A stretch of 64,000 bases of DNA from NCBI RefSeq assembly GCF_041199995.1, contig NZ_CP165646.1, positions 1,984,001 through 2,048,000 on the forward strand, in the 5' to 3' direction. The stretch's first letter is position 1; each line of letters starts with the position of its first letter. This stretch comes from Leptotrichia sp. HSP-342. GTDB lineage: Bacteria; Fusobacteriota; Fusobacteriia; Fusobacteriales; Leptotrichiaceae. The notes beneath the pieces were generated by a model. That model made no database searches. It was given only the letters and a program-made list of their open reading frames with translations, and was not told where the DNA came from. Shown here piece after piece: positions 33,909-44,690 of the stretch. The position numbers and the translations under genes were made by a program.

Positions 33909-34619
33909 TTTCCCTGCCTTTCTTGTTTTATATTAATTTATAATATTTTCTTTTAAATTCCTAATTAACTAATCTAAATATATTTCTAAAGAATTTGATA
34001 CAAAATAAAAAACTCTCTTAAAAACAATTTTAGGAGAGGATAAAATCTAAATATTTATAAATATATTAACATTCATTTCTACTTTACAACATTTAATAGT
34101 TTATTTTTACAATCAAAAATTTTATAAACTAACTACTATGTAAATCTAAACAAAATATTTAATATCACAAGTAATTAGCATACTAAACCTCTACATCCAG
34201 TTTCAAATTATATATAAATCAATTTCAAAATTTCTATAATCTATTATTTTGGAAATCGATTTACCATAAAATTTTTTATTCTATTTTGTAAAATTCTTTC
34301 AAATCCTCAACACTACTAAATTTCTAAACTACTAAATTACTTTCTGTTTTATTTAAACAATAAATTCCTTCTACCCTACTATCCTACAATTATTTTTACT
34401 AAAAATACAATTAAATTCGCTTAAAATCAAACTAAAAAATTATAACTATTTCATCTAATCACTGAATTTACTCAATTTTAACAGTTTGATATTAAATAGA
34501 TTTGAATATATAATAACAAATATTAAATATATTGTCAACTGTTAAAATTTTTTAAATTATGATAAAATGTAACAATAATAATAAAATGTGATACAGAAGA
34601 ACAAAGAAAGGAGAAAAAT
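33909..34619. other. 700-bp AT-rich non-coding region
   Basis: Both strands are closed by stops and no RNA family is recognised. The only structure seen is a minus-strand terminator-like hairpin at 34005-34038. The region divides the minus-strand aro cluster from the plus-strand DUF441 gene and must hold both promoters; I cannot identify clear boxes. Confidence 0.5.
34005..34038 (-). terminator. Rho-independent terminator-like hairpin without an upstream gene
   Basis: On the minus strand CTCTCCT pairs with TTAAGAGAG-type sequence (34032-34038 with 34013-34019), followed by TTTTTT. No minus-strand gene lies directly upstream of it, so it may end an unannotated transcript. Confidence 0.55.
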
Positions 34620-35114
34620 TTGGAAAGCTTTATTTTCTTAGGACTTATTTGGCTAGTTGGAAGAGTTACTCACAACAAGTCAATCATTTATGCTACAAAT
34701 TTTGTGCTAATTTTAAAATGTTTATTCAGCATTACTGAAATTTATAAGATAAAAGGTATCAATATTGAAAACTTGATGACTAGATTTAGGGAAAATGGAA
34801 TTAACTGGGGTGTCTTAGTAATTACAATTGCTATTTTAATTCCGATTGCCACAGGCGAAATTGGCTTTTCCCATTTATTAAATGCATTTAGGTCTCCGGT
34901 TGGATGGGTTGCGATTATTAGCGGGATTACAGTCTCCATATTATCTTCAAAAGGTGTAGTACTGCTTTCAGGACAGCCTGAAATTACAGTCGCCCTAGTA
35001 ATTGGAACAATAGTGGGAGTTGTATTTTTCAAAGGAATTGCAGCAGGTCCCGTTATAGCCAGTGGAATTACCTTCTGTATTTTAAAAATTATTGAATTAT
35101 TTTTTAAGAAATAA
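34620..35114 (+). CDS. DUF441 family membrane protein (YeaL-like)
   Basis: A 164-residue polytopic membrane protein of the DUF441/UPF0756 family, with four to five hydrophobic helices. Conserved family segments are GVLVITIAILIPIATGEIG, RSPVGWVAIISGI, and FFKGIAAGPVIASGI at the C-terminus. The start is a TTG at 34620 with AAAGGAGA at good spacing. The function is unknown for the family. It is a single plus-strand gene between minus-strand blocks. Confidence 0.87.
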   Translation: MESFIFLGLIWLVGRVTHNKSIIYATNFVLILKCLFSITEIYKIKGINIENLMTRFRENGINWGVLVITIAILIPIATGEIGFSHLLNAFRSPVGWVAIISGITVSILSSKGVVLLSGQPEITVALVIGTIVGVVFFKGIAAGPVIASGITFCILKIIELFFKK

Positions 35115-35179
35115 TTTAAAAAATTAAAAAGTATAATCCAATACTTTTATACTATTTCCCATTTAAAAAGTGAAATAAA

Positions 35180-35331
35180 TTGACAGAGCTTTTATTTGTT
35201 TAACTACAACTATCTGGTTAAGGAGGTGTTTTGGAGTTGGGCAAATAAAAGTCGTAATTCGTAACGATCTTACCACGGGCAATCCTTCGAAAAAAAAATA
35301 TTCTAATCAACTAAGACTAGAATATTTTTAT
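35180..35331 (+). other. Structured, relatively GC-rich intergenic element
   Basis: Between DUF441 and dnaJ. CTTTTATTTG (35189-35198) pairs perfectly with CAAATAAAAG (35242-35251), enclosing TTAAC/GTTAA and AAGGAGGTGTTTTGGAGTTG. Further on, GTAACGATCTTACCACGGGC stands out in base composition. It ends at the bidirectional terminator 35290-35331. A TTGACA at 35180 has no matching TATAAT. It could be an RNA, a gene 3' region or an element remnant; I do not recognise it. Confidence 0.4.
35290..35331. terminator. Bidirectional terminator between DUF441 region and dnaJ
   Basis: AATATTCTA (35297-35305) pairs with TAGAATATT (35318-35326). T-tracts flank it on both strands: nine T on the minus strand for dnaJ, TTTTT on the plus strand. 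Confidence 0.8.
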
Positions 35332-35353
35332 ATTTATTATTTTTTCAAAATTT

Positions 35354-36526
35354 TTAATTTTCAAATTTACTAAAAAATCTTTTTATTTTATCTTTAAATG
35401 AATGTGCTTTTTTGTAATTTTTCTTATTGTCAAGTGAGCCGTCAAATTCACGTAAAATCTCTTTTTGCTTGTCTGTAAGATTTGTTGGTGTTTCCACTTT
35501 TATTTCTACAATTTCGTCTCCCCTATTTTCACCTCGACCATATTTAATTCCTTCATTTCTCAATCTGAACGTTTTTCCATTTTGAGTTCCTTCAGGAATT
35601 ACTATCTTTTTCTTACCATTAAGTGTAGGAACTTCCACTTCCCCACCTAAAATAGCCGTTGTCATTTTTAAAGGCACTTCACAACGAATATCATACTCAC
35701 TTATTCTTTCAAAAATATCATGTTTTGCAACAGTTATATACACATATAAATCTCCAAAGATTCCACCATTTGCTCCAGCATTTCCACCTTCTCTTACAAC
35801 TAATCTTTGCCCTGTTTCTACTCCTGCTGGAAATCTTACTTTTCTTGTATGTGTTTCTCTTTCCAATCCTGTTCCATGACAAGTATGGCATTCTTTTTCA
35901 GGAATTTTTCCTGTTCCATGACATTTGTCACATTCCTGTATTCCGCTTGTCATACCAAACAATGTTCTCTGTTGCACTCTTACGTGTCCTGAACCATTAC
36001 ATTTATCACATGTTTTCATATTGTGTCCTGGCTCAGCTCCACTTCCATGACAAGTTTTACATTGTCCATCTCTTTTATATTTTAATTCTTTTTCTGTACC
36101 AAAAGCAACTTCTTCAAGAGTTAATGTTAAGTTGTATCTCAAATCATCCCCTTGATGAACTCTTGGTCCTTGACTTCGACTTCTTCCACCAAAAAAACTT
36201 CCAAAAATATCTCCTAAATCCTCAAAATCAAATCCGCCAGCACTACCGCTAAAGCCTCCAAAACCTTGTCCACCAAAGCCACCTGCTCCAGCTCCCCCAT
36301 TTTCAAATGCTGTATGTCCATATTGATCATAAGCTGCCCTTTTTTGTGGATCACTTAATATTTCATTTGCTTCCTGTACTTCCTTAAATTTGGCTTCAGC
36401 TTCAGGATTATCCTTATTTCTATCTGGATGATATTTTTTTGCCATACTTCTATACGCTTTTTTTATATCCTGTTCCGAAGCGTTTTTGGGTACGCCAAGC
36501 ACTTCATAATAATCTCTTTTTGCCAT
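35354..36526 (-). CDS. dnaJ: Chaperone DnaJ
   Basis: An Hsp40 co-chaperone of 390 residues that stimulates DnaK ATPase. The J domain has YHPDRNKDN (HPD) at about residue 33-40, then a long Gly/Phe region ([20 protein letters not shown]). Four zinc CxxCxGxG repeats follow: [24 protein letters not shown] and CHTCHGTG. The C-terminal substrate domains end with an unusually basic tail. It is separated from dnaK by about 3 kb and three unrelated genes. Confidence 0.97.
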   Translation of the reverse strand: MAKRDYYEVLGVPKNASEQDIKKAYRSMAKKYHPDRNKDNPEAEAKFKEVQEANEILSDPQKRAAYDQYGHTAFENGGAGAGGFGGQGFGGFSGSAGGFDFEDLGDIFGSFFGGRSRSQGPRVHQGDDLRYNLTLTLEEVAFGTEKELKYKRDGQCKTCHGSGAEPGHNMKTCDKCNGSGHVRVQQRTLFGMTSGIQECDKCHGTGKIPEKECHTCHGTGLERETHTRKVRFPAGVETGQRLVVREGGNAGANGGIFGDLYVYITVAKHDIFERISEYDIRCEVPLKMTTAILGGEVEVPTLNGKKKIVIPEGTQNGKTFRLRNEGIKYGRGENRGDEIVEIKVETPTNLTDKQKEILREFDGSLDNKKNYKKAHSFKDKIKRFFSKFEN

Positions 36527-36609
36527 TTTCTATCTTTTATCCTTTCCACTTCTGCAAATTTTTATTTCACTAATTTTTCTTATTTTCATAAATTACTATA
36601 TTTTAAAAC

Positions 36610-37101
36610 TCAAATACTTCCAATCAAGCTTATTAAAGTAAATAATAACAACATTTCATTACTCAGGTTTTCCATACCTCTAAAATACATTATAGAACCT
36701 GGAAACCTATAAAGTATAAGTGCTACCGTAAGAGCAATTAATAAATATAACCCTCCCATTACAGGCTCTTTAATTTTTCCAACTTCCTTTATTTTATTAA
36801 AAACTGAACTAATCGAAATATAAATAAACACTCCGTATAGAAAAGACTTAAAACTTGTATCCAATGGAAGCATATAAATCGCAACTACCAACACAGTTTC
36901 TATAATTGCACTCTCAAATCCTACCTTCAATGTTTTTCCGACAAAACAATATACAATTAATGCAATTAAAAAATATACAAATAAATACAATACATGTGAA
37001 AAATTAAAATTAAAATTATAACCTAACATTCCAAACGATACTGAACCTACAAAAATTGCAAATTTTTTTAAATCATTTTTTAGCAAATCTAACATTTTCA
37101 C
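36610..37101 (-). CDS. Hypothetical integral membrane protein
   Basis: A 163-residue hydrophobic protein with about five predicted membrane segments (for example VLYLFVYFLIALIVYCFVG and PVMGGLYLLIALTVALILY). No characteristic family motif is recognised. GAAGGAAGTG precedes the ATG. It lies between dnaJ and the aldose-epimerase-like gene in the same direction; neither gives a functional hint. Confidence 0.65.
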   Translation of the reverse strand: MKMLDLLKNDLKKFAIFVGSVSFGMLGYNFNFNFSHVLYLFVYFLIALIVYCFVGKTLKVGFESAIIETVLVVAIYMLPLDTSFKSFLYGVFIYISISSVFNKIKEVGKIKEPVMGGLYLLIALTVALILYRFPGSIMYFRGMENLSNEMLLLFTLISLIGSI

Positions 37102-37299
37102 TTCCTTCTATTATAATTCCATAAAAATATTTTCTAATTGCTGGAACTTATAATTTTTTAATTTATATGATTTATATTAAACCTTAAATACCTCTAAAAA
37201 TTATAATCATTTAATAATTGGTTTTAAAGCTAATTAGACATATTATAACCTAATTTCCCAAGAAATCCAACACTAAATTTGAATTTTTTCAATTTTTCG

Positions 37300-38181
37300 T
37301 TATTTTTTACCTTTTACAATTAGTTTTGCAAAAAATTCACAATCTTTTTCCAATTTTAAAATTCCTGTCTTTTCTTCCAATTTTCCGCTTGCATTCTCAA
37401 AATCCGAAATTCCATACCAAGGCTCTATACACACATAAGGAGCTTTTGGCTTACTCCAAAATGCAATATAAGGAAATCCTTTATACTCAACACTAAGCTC
37501 TTTAGAATTTTTACTATTTTTTATCGTAACCTTTTCGGATTTCAAATCATCAAATACTATCGCATCATCATCAAACACAGTTTCAGTTATCTGCAATTTA
37601 TTCTCATTATTCAAGCAATCAGCTTTTTCATCAAAAACTAACCCATTATCAGTAAGTTTATATTTCTGCGAAGTTTCATTTTTTTCAAATTCCAAATAAT
37701 AATCACTCAATTTTATATCATCATTTACATCAAGTGCAAATGCAGGATGTGTCCCAAGTGAAAAATACATATCAGAATCATTCTTATTCACAACATTATA
37801 CCCAATTTCCAGAGTATTTCCAGCAATTGTATAAGTTATAAACAGTTCAAACTCAAACGGATACTTCTCCAGAGTTTCCTTATTTGAAGAAAACCTAAAC
37901 TTCAAAGAATTTTCAGTTTTCTCAACCAGTTCAAAATCCTCAGTCCGAGCAAACCCATGCCGTGTAGAAATTTTATACTCTTTTCCGTTGTAACTATAAG
38001 CCCCATTTTTTATACTTCCAACAAATGGAAACAGCACAGGCGAACTGGCAGCCCAAAACTCAGGCTTCCTGTCCCACATAAACTCTTCTCCATCCACTTT
38101 ATAACTTCGTAATTCCGCTCCTCTATCCGCAACTGAAATTTCAACATTCCCATATTTTAGAGTGTTTATTGTATTTTCCAT
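37300..38181 (-). CDS. Aldose 1-epimerase family protein (LacX/YeaD-like)
   Basis: A 293-residue galactose-mutarotase-fold protein. ADRGAELRSYKVDGEEFMWD, PVLFPFVGSIKNGAYSYNGK and STRHGFARTEDF carry a conserved His-Gly-Phe-Ala-Arg patch; SLGTHPAFALD contains the second active-site histidine. Members interconvert sugar anomers or act on hexose-6-phosphates. The ATG at 38181 fits the AAAGGAT Shine-Dalgarno; the upstream GTG does not. The substrate is unknown. Confidence 0.88.
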   Translation of the reverse strand: MENTINTLKYGNVEISVADRGAELRSYKVDGEEFMWDRKPEFWAASSPVLFPFVGSIKNGAYSYNGKEYKISTRHGFARTEDFELVEKTENSLKFRFSSNKETLEKYPFEFELFITYTIAGNTLEIGYNVVNKNDSDMYFSLGTHPAFALDVNDDIKLSDYYLEFEKNETSQKYKLTDNGLVFDEKADCLNNENKLQITETVFDDDAIVFDDLKSEKVTIKNSKNSKELSVEYKGFPYIAFWSKPKAPYVCIEPWYGISDFENASGKLEEKTGILKLEKDCEFFAKLIVKGKK

Positions 38182-38212
38182 CTTTAACACATCCTTTTTT
38201 AAAGATTTTTAT

Positions 38213-38287
38213 TTATTTTGATTTTTCAATATTGCTTAGTTCTTTTTCTTCTGATTTCTTTGTTTCTGATTCTAAATTTTTTATCAT
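38213..38287 (-). CDS. Possible 24-residue charged peptide
   Basis: A short frame starting 18 bp after the HNH-like gene: MIKNLESETKKSEEKELSNI and four more residues, almost entirely Lys, Glu, Ser and Asn. The Shine-Dalgarno (AGAAGAAA) is weak. It could be a chance frame in A-rich DNA or a remnant; no homology can be claimed. Confidence 0.2.
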   Translation of the reverse strand: MIKNLESETKKSEEKELSNIEKSK

Positions 38288-38304
38288 AACAATTTCTTCT
38301 TAAT

Positions 38305-39435
38305 TCAAATATTTTCTTTTTTCAAATTTTCTATTGAAAACTTTTCTAAAAGTAAGTTAGGAAATTTTAAACTCTCGTCATAATTGTATATTTCTCGAAT
38401 TTTTTTAAAAACTTCCTTTTTATCATCAGGATTTTCTGTTTTTCTATAAAAATCCGATGTTTTATAAACTAATTCTTTTAATTGATCTAAAGTATTTTTA
38501 GAAATTAATGGTGATAAAAAATATTCTTCTGTATAAGAAAACAATATATAATTTACTATGGATAATTGTTTTTCTAAATCTAGTTTTTTAAAGTCATTAA
38601 AAAATTCACTATACCTTTTGTTCTTTTTATTTGTGAAAATGATAATAACACTGCTATTCTCTAATGGAAATACACATAACGAAATATTTTTTATTTTATA
38701 TTTTTTGTCATTACTATAAACATTATTTATGATATTTCCTCTCAAATCGTTAATTAATGCTACTGTTCCTTGATAAGCAACTGGAACTATATAATTTAAC
38801 TTTTTAAAATATAAAATATTATAATCATTAAAAGGTTTTTGTGATACTTTTTTTGCATAATCATATGCTTCTTTATATTCTGATAAATCAATTTCAAATT
38901 TTTCTTTCCTTTTTGAAACTTCATTAAATATTGATAGTCCCTCTTCTAATACTTTATATAATTCTAAATTTTTAATACATTTATCTATATTTTTTAGATT
39001 ATTTTTCATATCAATTTGAGCTAACATTTTAACATTAGGTTTTGAATTATAATTATCAATATTCTCATAAGATTTAAAAATTTCTCTGTCACATTTTCGA
39101 CAAATTAATTTGAATGTCCCTGCATTATTAAGACCGTTATTTTTACTATTAAACTCACTTTGATATATACTATTAAAAAAATTTACATTACCATTTTCAG
39201 ATATATTATCTAAAAAACTTTTAGGTACTGTATGAGAATTACAACAACCGTTTTCTTTTTTTTTAGTTTCAATAAAACTATTCCCGCAATAAAAACAACA
39301 ATCCAAATGTAAATTACTTATACTATCTTTTTTTAATTTATGTATTTTTATTTTAGCTTGCTTTTTTTCTTCATTAGGTAATTTATTTTCTATTTCAATA
39401 TAATCACCTAAATTTAATGAATAAATTTCTTCCAA
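38305..39435 (-). CDS. HNH-like zinc-binding protein (putative nuclease)
   Basis: A 376-residue protein. The N-terminal region has a zinc-finger/HNH-like pattern: CCFYCGNSF with cysteines at 46, 47 and 50, CCNSHTVPKSFL with His68, and ICRKCDREIF with Cys112 and Cys115. Two CxxC pairs bracketing an SHxxPKSFL core are typical of HNH endonuclease folds. The remaining 250 residues are AT-biased and unrecognised. It lies just downstream of dnaK and is not part of the chaperone system. A role in phage defence or mobile DNA is plausible but unproven. Confidence 0.65.
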   Translation of the reverse strand: MEEIYSLNLGDYIEIENKLPNEEKKQAKIKIHKLKKDSISNLHLDCCFYCGNSFIETKKKENGCCNSHTVPKSFLDNISENGNVNFFNSIYQSEFNSKNNGLNNAGTFKLICRKCDREIFKSYENIDNYNSKPNVKMLAQIDMKNNLKNIDKCIKNLELYKVLEEGLSIFNEVSKRKEKFEIDLSEYKEAYDYAKKVSQKPFNDYNILYFKKLNYIVPVAYQGTVALINDLRGNIINNVYSNDKKYKIKNISLCVFPLENSSVIIIFTNKKNKRYSEFFNDFKKLDLEKQLSIVNYILFSYTEEYFLSPLISKNTLDQLKELVYKTSDFYRKTENPDDKKEVFKKIREIYNYDESLKFPNLLLEKFSIENLKKENI

Positions 39436-39519
39436 TTATTTTTTACTCCTATTTCAAAATTATGAAAAGAATAGAGAATAAACCTCTATTCTTAGTTATT
39501 ATAATTATTTTAATTTTTT

Positions 39520-41361
<1,842 letters not shown>

Positions 41362-41412
41362 TTATTGTCGATTTTTTATAAATTTAATTTATTTGTTTAT
41401 TTCTTTCAATTT

Positions 41413-42000
41413 TTATTGTTTCTTATTAACCGTAACCATCGCAGGCCTTACAACTTTCCCTTTCATTTTGTACCCTTTTTGGAAAACTTGCACAACCACG
41501 TTGTCATCCAGTTCCTCTTTATTTTCAGTAATCATTGCTTTATGTTCGTAAGGATCGTACTCTTTTCCTGCTGCTTCAATTTCTTCTACGCCTTCTTCTG
41601 TCAACAGATTTTTTAGATTATTCAAAATCATATTAACTCCTTCGATTAATGAATCAAAGTTTTGACTTTCCTTCGAGGCATCAACCGCTCTTTCCAGATT
41701 ATCTATATTGTCAAGCAATTTTACGATAATCCCTTCAGAAGCGTATTTTCTCATTTCAGCAACTTCGTTTTCTTTTCTTTTTGTGAAGTTTTGAAATTCA
41801 GCCAACTTTCTTGTATATGAATTTTTCCATTCTTCAAGTTCAGCTTCTAATTTCTTTACCTTATCATCACAATTATCAGAAGTTTCTTCTGTACTTTTTT
41901 CAGCTTCTTGATTTTCTACATTTTCATTTTGCTCTTCAACCGCCTCATTCTGTACAGCTTCACCTTCCAAATTTTCCTTTTCCAAATCTTTTTCCGCCAT
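41413..42000 (-). CDS. grpE: Nucleotide exchange factor GrpE
   Basis: A 195-residue DnaK co-chaperone that releases ADP. It has a long acidic, glutamate-rich N-terminus (about 1-50), a coiled-coil (VKKLEAELEEWKNSYTRKLA) and the C-terminal beta domain with YDPYEHKAMI, NVVVQVFQKGYKMKGKVVRP and AMVTV, all diagnostic. It lies 24 bp after hrcA and 66 bp before dnaK in the heat-shock operon. Confidence 0.96.
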   Translation of the reverse strand: MAEKDLEKENLEGEAVQNEAVEEQNENVENQEAEKSTEETSDNCDDKVKKLEAELEEWKNSYTRKLAEFQNFTKRKENEVAEMRKYASEGIIVKLLDNIDNLERAVDASKESQNFDSLIEGVNMILNNLKNLLTEEGVEEIEAAGKEYDPYEHKAMITENKEELDDNVVVQVFQKGYKMKGKVVRPAMVTVNKKQ

Positions 42001-42024
42001 TTAAAAAACCCACTCTCCTTCTTA

Positions 42025-43035
42025 TTATTTATTTTTTTGATTTAATAACTGATTCACTTCTTCTGCTACATATTCAACGAGTCCAACCGTCTTTGAATAT
42101 TCCATCCGTTTTGGTCCAATCACACCGATAATCCCCTTCGCATTATTAAGCGTATAAACCGAAAATACAAATGAGAAATCTTCAAGCCCTGCAATGTTCA
42201 AATCTTCTCCGAAAATTACATTAACTTCTCTATCTTTAAATTCCTCCATCTGTAAAAACTGGGCAAATACATTCCGTAAATCATTTGGATTATTAAACAG
42301 TTTTACCCGATTTATAAGGTTCATTACATCAGATGCGTTATTTTCAATGAGATTCGTTCCACCTTCAAAAAATAATTTTCCTTCATCGGAAATCATATTA
42401 TCCTGAAAATCGCTTTGCATAAATAAATTCGTATTTGTGAAAAAATCCTTCAAGTCAGACAATGTAAAATACTCACTATTTGCAATCTTCTCATTCAAAA
42501 AATTATTTATTGTTTCAACTTCATTTTCAGTTACAGGATTTTCCAGAAAGATATTTAAATTTTTTGTAAGGGAAGAATTCATTATAACTACGGCAAGTAT
42601 AGTCGTTTCATCAATATGTACCAATTTTACCTTTTTTACACCTTCCTGCGTAAACGCCGGCTCCAATACAACCCCGGCATATTGACTAATTTTTGACAAT
42701 AATCTGGATGTTTCCTCAAATATCGTATCAATTTGATTCATCCTCTTATTGTACGCCTGCATGACCTTCGCCTTTTCCTCCTGAGAAATATCTCTAATTT
42801 TCAAAAGCTCATCGACATACAGCTTATATCCTTCACTTGTCGGAATACGTCCAGAAGATGTATGTGTTTTTACAATTAGGCCCTTATCTTCCAAATCTGC
42901 CATTGTATTTCGAATAGTGGCCGAAGACACTCCAATATTATATTTTTTCTCAAGTGTCCGTGATCCCACACTCTCACCAAATTCCAGATAGTGCTTGATA
43001 ATAGCCTTTAAAATCAATTGCTCCCTATCATTCAT
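42025..43035 (-). CDS. hrcA: Heat-inducible transcription repressor HrcA
   Basis: A 336-residue repressor of class I heat-shock genes. The N-terminal winged helix includes VGSRTLEKKYNIGVSSATIR, DLEDKGLIVKTHTSSGRIPT and GYKLYVDELL, the most conserved HrcA region. The C-terminal half is the dimerisation/GroEL-sensing domain. It binds CIRCE; a degenerate CIRCE lies 23 bp upstream, implying auto-repression. GGAAGGTG precedes the ATG. Confidence 0.97.
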   Translation of the reverse strand: MNDREQLILKAIIKHYLEFGESVGSRTLEKKYNIGVSSATIRNTMADLEDKGLIVKTHTSSGRIPTSEGYKLYVDELLKIRDISQEEKAKVMQAYNKRMNQIDTIFEETSRLLSKISQYAGVVLEPAFTQEGVKKVKLVHIDETTILAVVIMNSSLTKNLNIFLENPVTENEVETINNFLNEKIANSEYFTLSDLKDFFTNTNLFMQSDFQDNMISDEGKLFFEGGTNLIENNASDVMNLINRVKLFNNPNDLRNVFAQFLQMEEFKDREVNVIFGEDLNIAGLEDFSFVFSVYTLNNAKGIIGVIGPKRMEYSKTVGLVEYVAEEVNQLLNQKNK

Positions 43036-43057
43036 CTCGGCACCTTCCTTTTTATTG

Positions 43058-43084
43058 TTAGCACTCTCTGAGTTAGGTTGCTAA
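43058..43084 (-). promoter_or_regulatory. CIRCE operator, one degenerate arm
   Basis: TTAGCACTC (43058-43066) is followed by 9 bp and GGTTGCTAA (43076-43084). The consensus is TTAGCACTC-N9-GAGTGCTAA, so one arm is perfect and the other has two mismatches. It overlaps the region just downstream of the predicted hrcA start of transcription. Confidence 0.88.
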
Positions 43085-43094
43085 CTACAAATAT

Positions 43095-43123
43095 ATAATA
43101 TTACATTTTTTTAATTTTGTCAA
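43095..43123 (-). promoter_or_regulatory. Sigma-70 promoter of the hrcA-grpE-dnaK operon
   Basis: On the minus strand TTGACA (43118-43123), 17 bp, TATTAT (43095-43100), directly upstream of CIRCE. The preceding AAAAAAAGTG is identical to the sequence upstream of the tRNA promoter at 47522-47550. Confidence 0.85.
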
Positions 43124-43229
43124 CACTTTTTTTAAAAATTTTTTCATTTTTTCAGAAAATTTTTATAATATTGAGATGAGTATTATAAATACTAGATTCT
43201 ATCAAATTTATATTCTTAAATTATTGTTA

Positions 43230-43260
43230 CCAAAAAAATAAGGCTGTCAAAAAACAACCT
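43230..43260 (-). terminator. Rho-independent terminator
   Basis: A minus-strand stem AAGGTTGT/ACAGCCTT (with one G-T pair), followed by ATTTTTTT, 27 bp after the stop of the secreted-protein gene at 43287. Confidence 0.75.
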
Positions 43261-43286
43261 TTTTTAGATTTTATTATAAAAAAAAA

Positions 43287-43736
43287 TTATTTTGGAATAC
43301 ATCCATAATCATCATATTTACTTTTATATTTATCCAAAAAACTATTATAATCAGTAATAACAATATCTTTTCTTTGTACTTCCATATATGATACTTTATA
43401 AAAATCCGTATATCCTCTTATACCATATTTTAACATCAAAACTCCATTATTCTCATTAAGATATTTTTTTAATTCAAATATATTATTCACTCTTATCCCC
43501 ATAGTCAACGAACCCGAAAAATCATTATTAAAATAACTAGATCGATCAAAACTACAACTATTTAAACTTACACGTAAAATTCCTTTTTCGTATTGATTTT
43601 CAGAAGGTTCTAACGAAGTACACATTGTATATCCAAAATTATCAAGTGGTTCTGACAATTTATGTTGGTATGAATAAGAAATTACTGATAAAAATACAAA
43701 TAATGCAATAAAATTTTTATTTATTTTAATTTTCAT
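43287..43736 (-). CDS. Small secreted cysteine-containing protein (paralogue of 8587-8994 product)
   Basis: A 149-residue protein with an N-terminal signal peptide (NFIALFVFLSVISYS) and cysteines in YTMCTSLEP, SLNSCSFD and the C-terminal GCIPK. The segment ILRVSLNSCSFD, then MGIRVNNIFELKKYLN resembles RVDVDFEKCVFD, then VGVLIQNVEKTEKYLK of the protein at 8587-8994. The function is unknown. The ATG at 43736 follows GAGGTG; the upstream GTG is inside that site. It is the last gene of a run of three secreted-protein genes. Confidence 0.7.
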   Translation of the reverse strand: MKIKINKNFIALFVFLSVISYSYQHKLSEPLDNFGYTMCTSLEPSENQYEKGILRVSLNSCSFDRSSYFNNDFSGSLTMGIRVNNIFELKKYLNENNGVLMLKYGIRGYTDFYKVSYMEVQRKDIVITDYNSFLDKYKSKYDDYGCIPK

Positions 43737-43765
43737 AAAATTCACCTCATAACATTAATTAAGTA

Positions 43766-44251
43766 CTAATATGTAATTTCTTTCCACCATGGCACAACAT
43801 CATCTACCATCCATTTACCATTTGATTTAATAACCTTTATTTTATATGACTCATTACTAAATGATTGTATTGGCTTTACTGTAACATAACCAGTTGATGG
43901 ATTATAATTCGTAGCTTTAAATTTTCCTGTATACAAATCTCCACCTTGATCTCTTATAGGAAATGAACATTCATCTATAGTTCCGTCAGGAGAACAATTT
44001 TCATTTGCAAGTACTTCATTTCTATATTCCTTTCTATATCTTTGGGTTATCGAACTATTATCGTATACCCATTGGTCTATATCTATTTCTCCTGATGTAT
44101 ATGCCTTAAAATAATTATTTATAAAATTCACTGCCATACTTTGTGGACTTTGTTGTTGTACTTTTCCTGTAGCTCTTTTTTTAGTTGCTGAAAAATTGTT
44201 GATACTAATTGACATCATAACTCCTATTATTATTAAAAAAATTTTTTTCAT
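43766..44251 (-). CDS. Secreted protein, DUF3828-like
   Basis: A 161-residue exported protein. The signal peptide is MKKIFLIIIGVMMSISI. The mature part starts with a helical FINNYFKAYTSGEIDIDQWV, has two cysteines (ANENCSPDGTIDECSFP), and ends in SYKIKVIKSNGKWMVDDVVP, which resembles small NTF2-like/DUF3828 periplasmic domains. The assignment is by pattern only. It lies 20 to 30 bp upstream of the next secreted-protein gene and is probably in the same operon. Confidence 0.65.
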   Translation of the reverse strand: MKKIFLIIIGVMMSISINNFSATKKRATGKVQQQSPQSMAVNFINNYFKAYTSGEIDIDQWVYDNSSITQRYRKEYRNEVLANENCSPDGTIDECSFPIRDQGGDLYTGKFKATNYNPSTGYVTVKPIQSFSNESYKIKVIKSNGKWMVDDVVPWWKEITY

Positions 44252-44345
44252 TTTCTTTACCTCTCTTCTTATTTTATATTTAAATTTTATAAATATTTAT
44301 TTAGAAATTTCCATCTCTAAAAATAATTTTTTAATTACTGCTTAA

Positions 44346-44690
44346 TTAATTCCATATTCTCAAATAAAGAATTCTCCTATCATAATCTACCGTAGTTGGA
44401 CTATTAACTATTTCAATATAGTTTTTCAATTCCGAATTTTGAAACACATCTCTTCCTTCTAATTCAGCAATAATATTTCTATATCTCAATTCATTTAATC
44501 TACAAATTTCATACTTCACTCTTGCTTTCGTTATAGGTGAAGTATACTTTCTTTCAATTTTCCATTTTTTTAAAATTATGCCCTTCTGGCAGTATCCATT
44601 TGTTTCCCCAATATATTTTTTTCCAACTTCTCCAGGACGAGCAAATGCCAGTATGCCTAACAAAAACACTCCTAATCCTAATTTTTTCAT
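44346..44690 (-). CDS. Small secreted protein of unknown function
   Basis: A 114-residue protein with a signal peptide (MKKLGLGVFLLGILAFA) and a mature region containing two cysteines (NGYCQKGIIL and YEICRLNEL) and several basic residues. No family is recognised. AAAGGAGG precedes the ATG at 44690; longer in-frame starts are rejected for lack of such a site. It is the first of three consecutive secreted-protein genes, with a G7 tract and TATAAT about 110 bp upstream. Confidence 0.65.
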   Translation of the reverse strand: MKKLGLGVFLLGILAFARPGEVGKKYIGETNGYCQKGIILKKWKIERKYTSPITKARVKYEICRLNELRYRNIIAELEGRDVFQNSELKNYIEIVNSPTTVDYDRRILYLRIWN

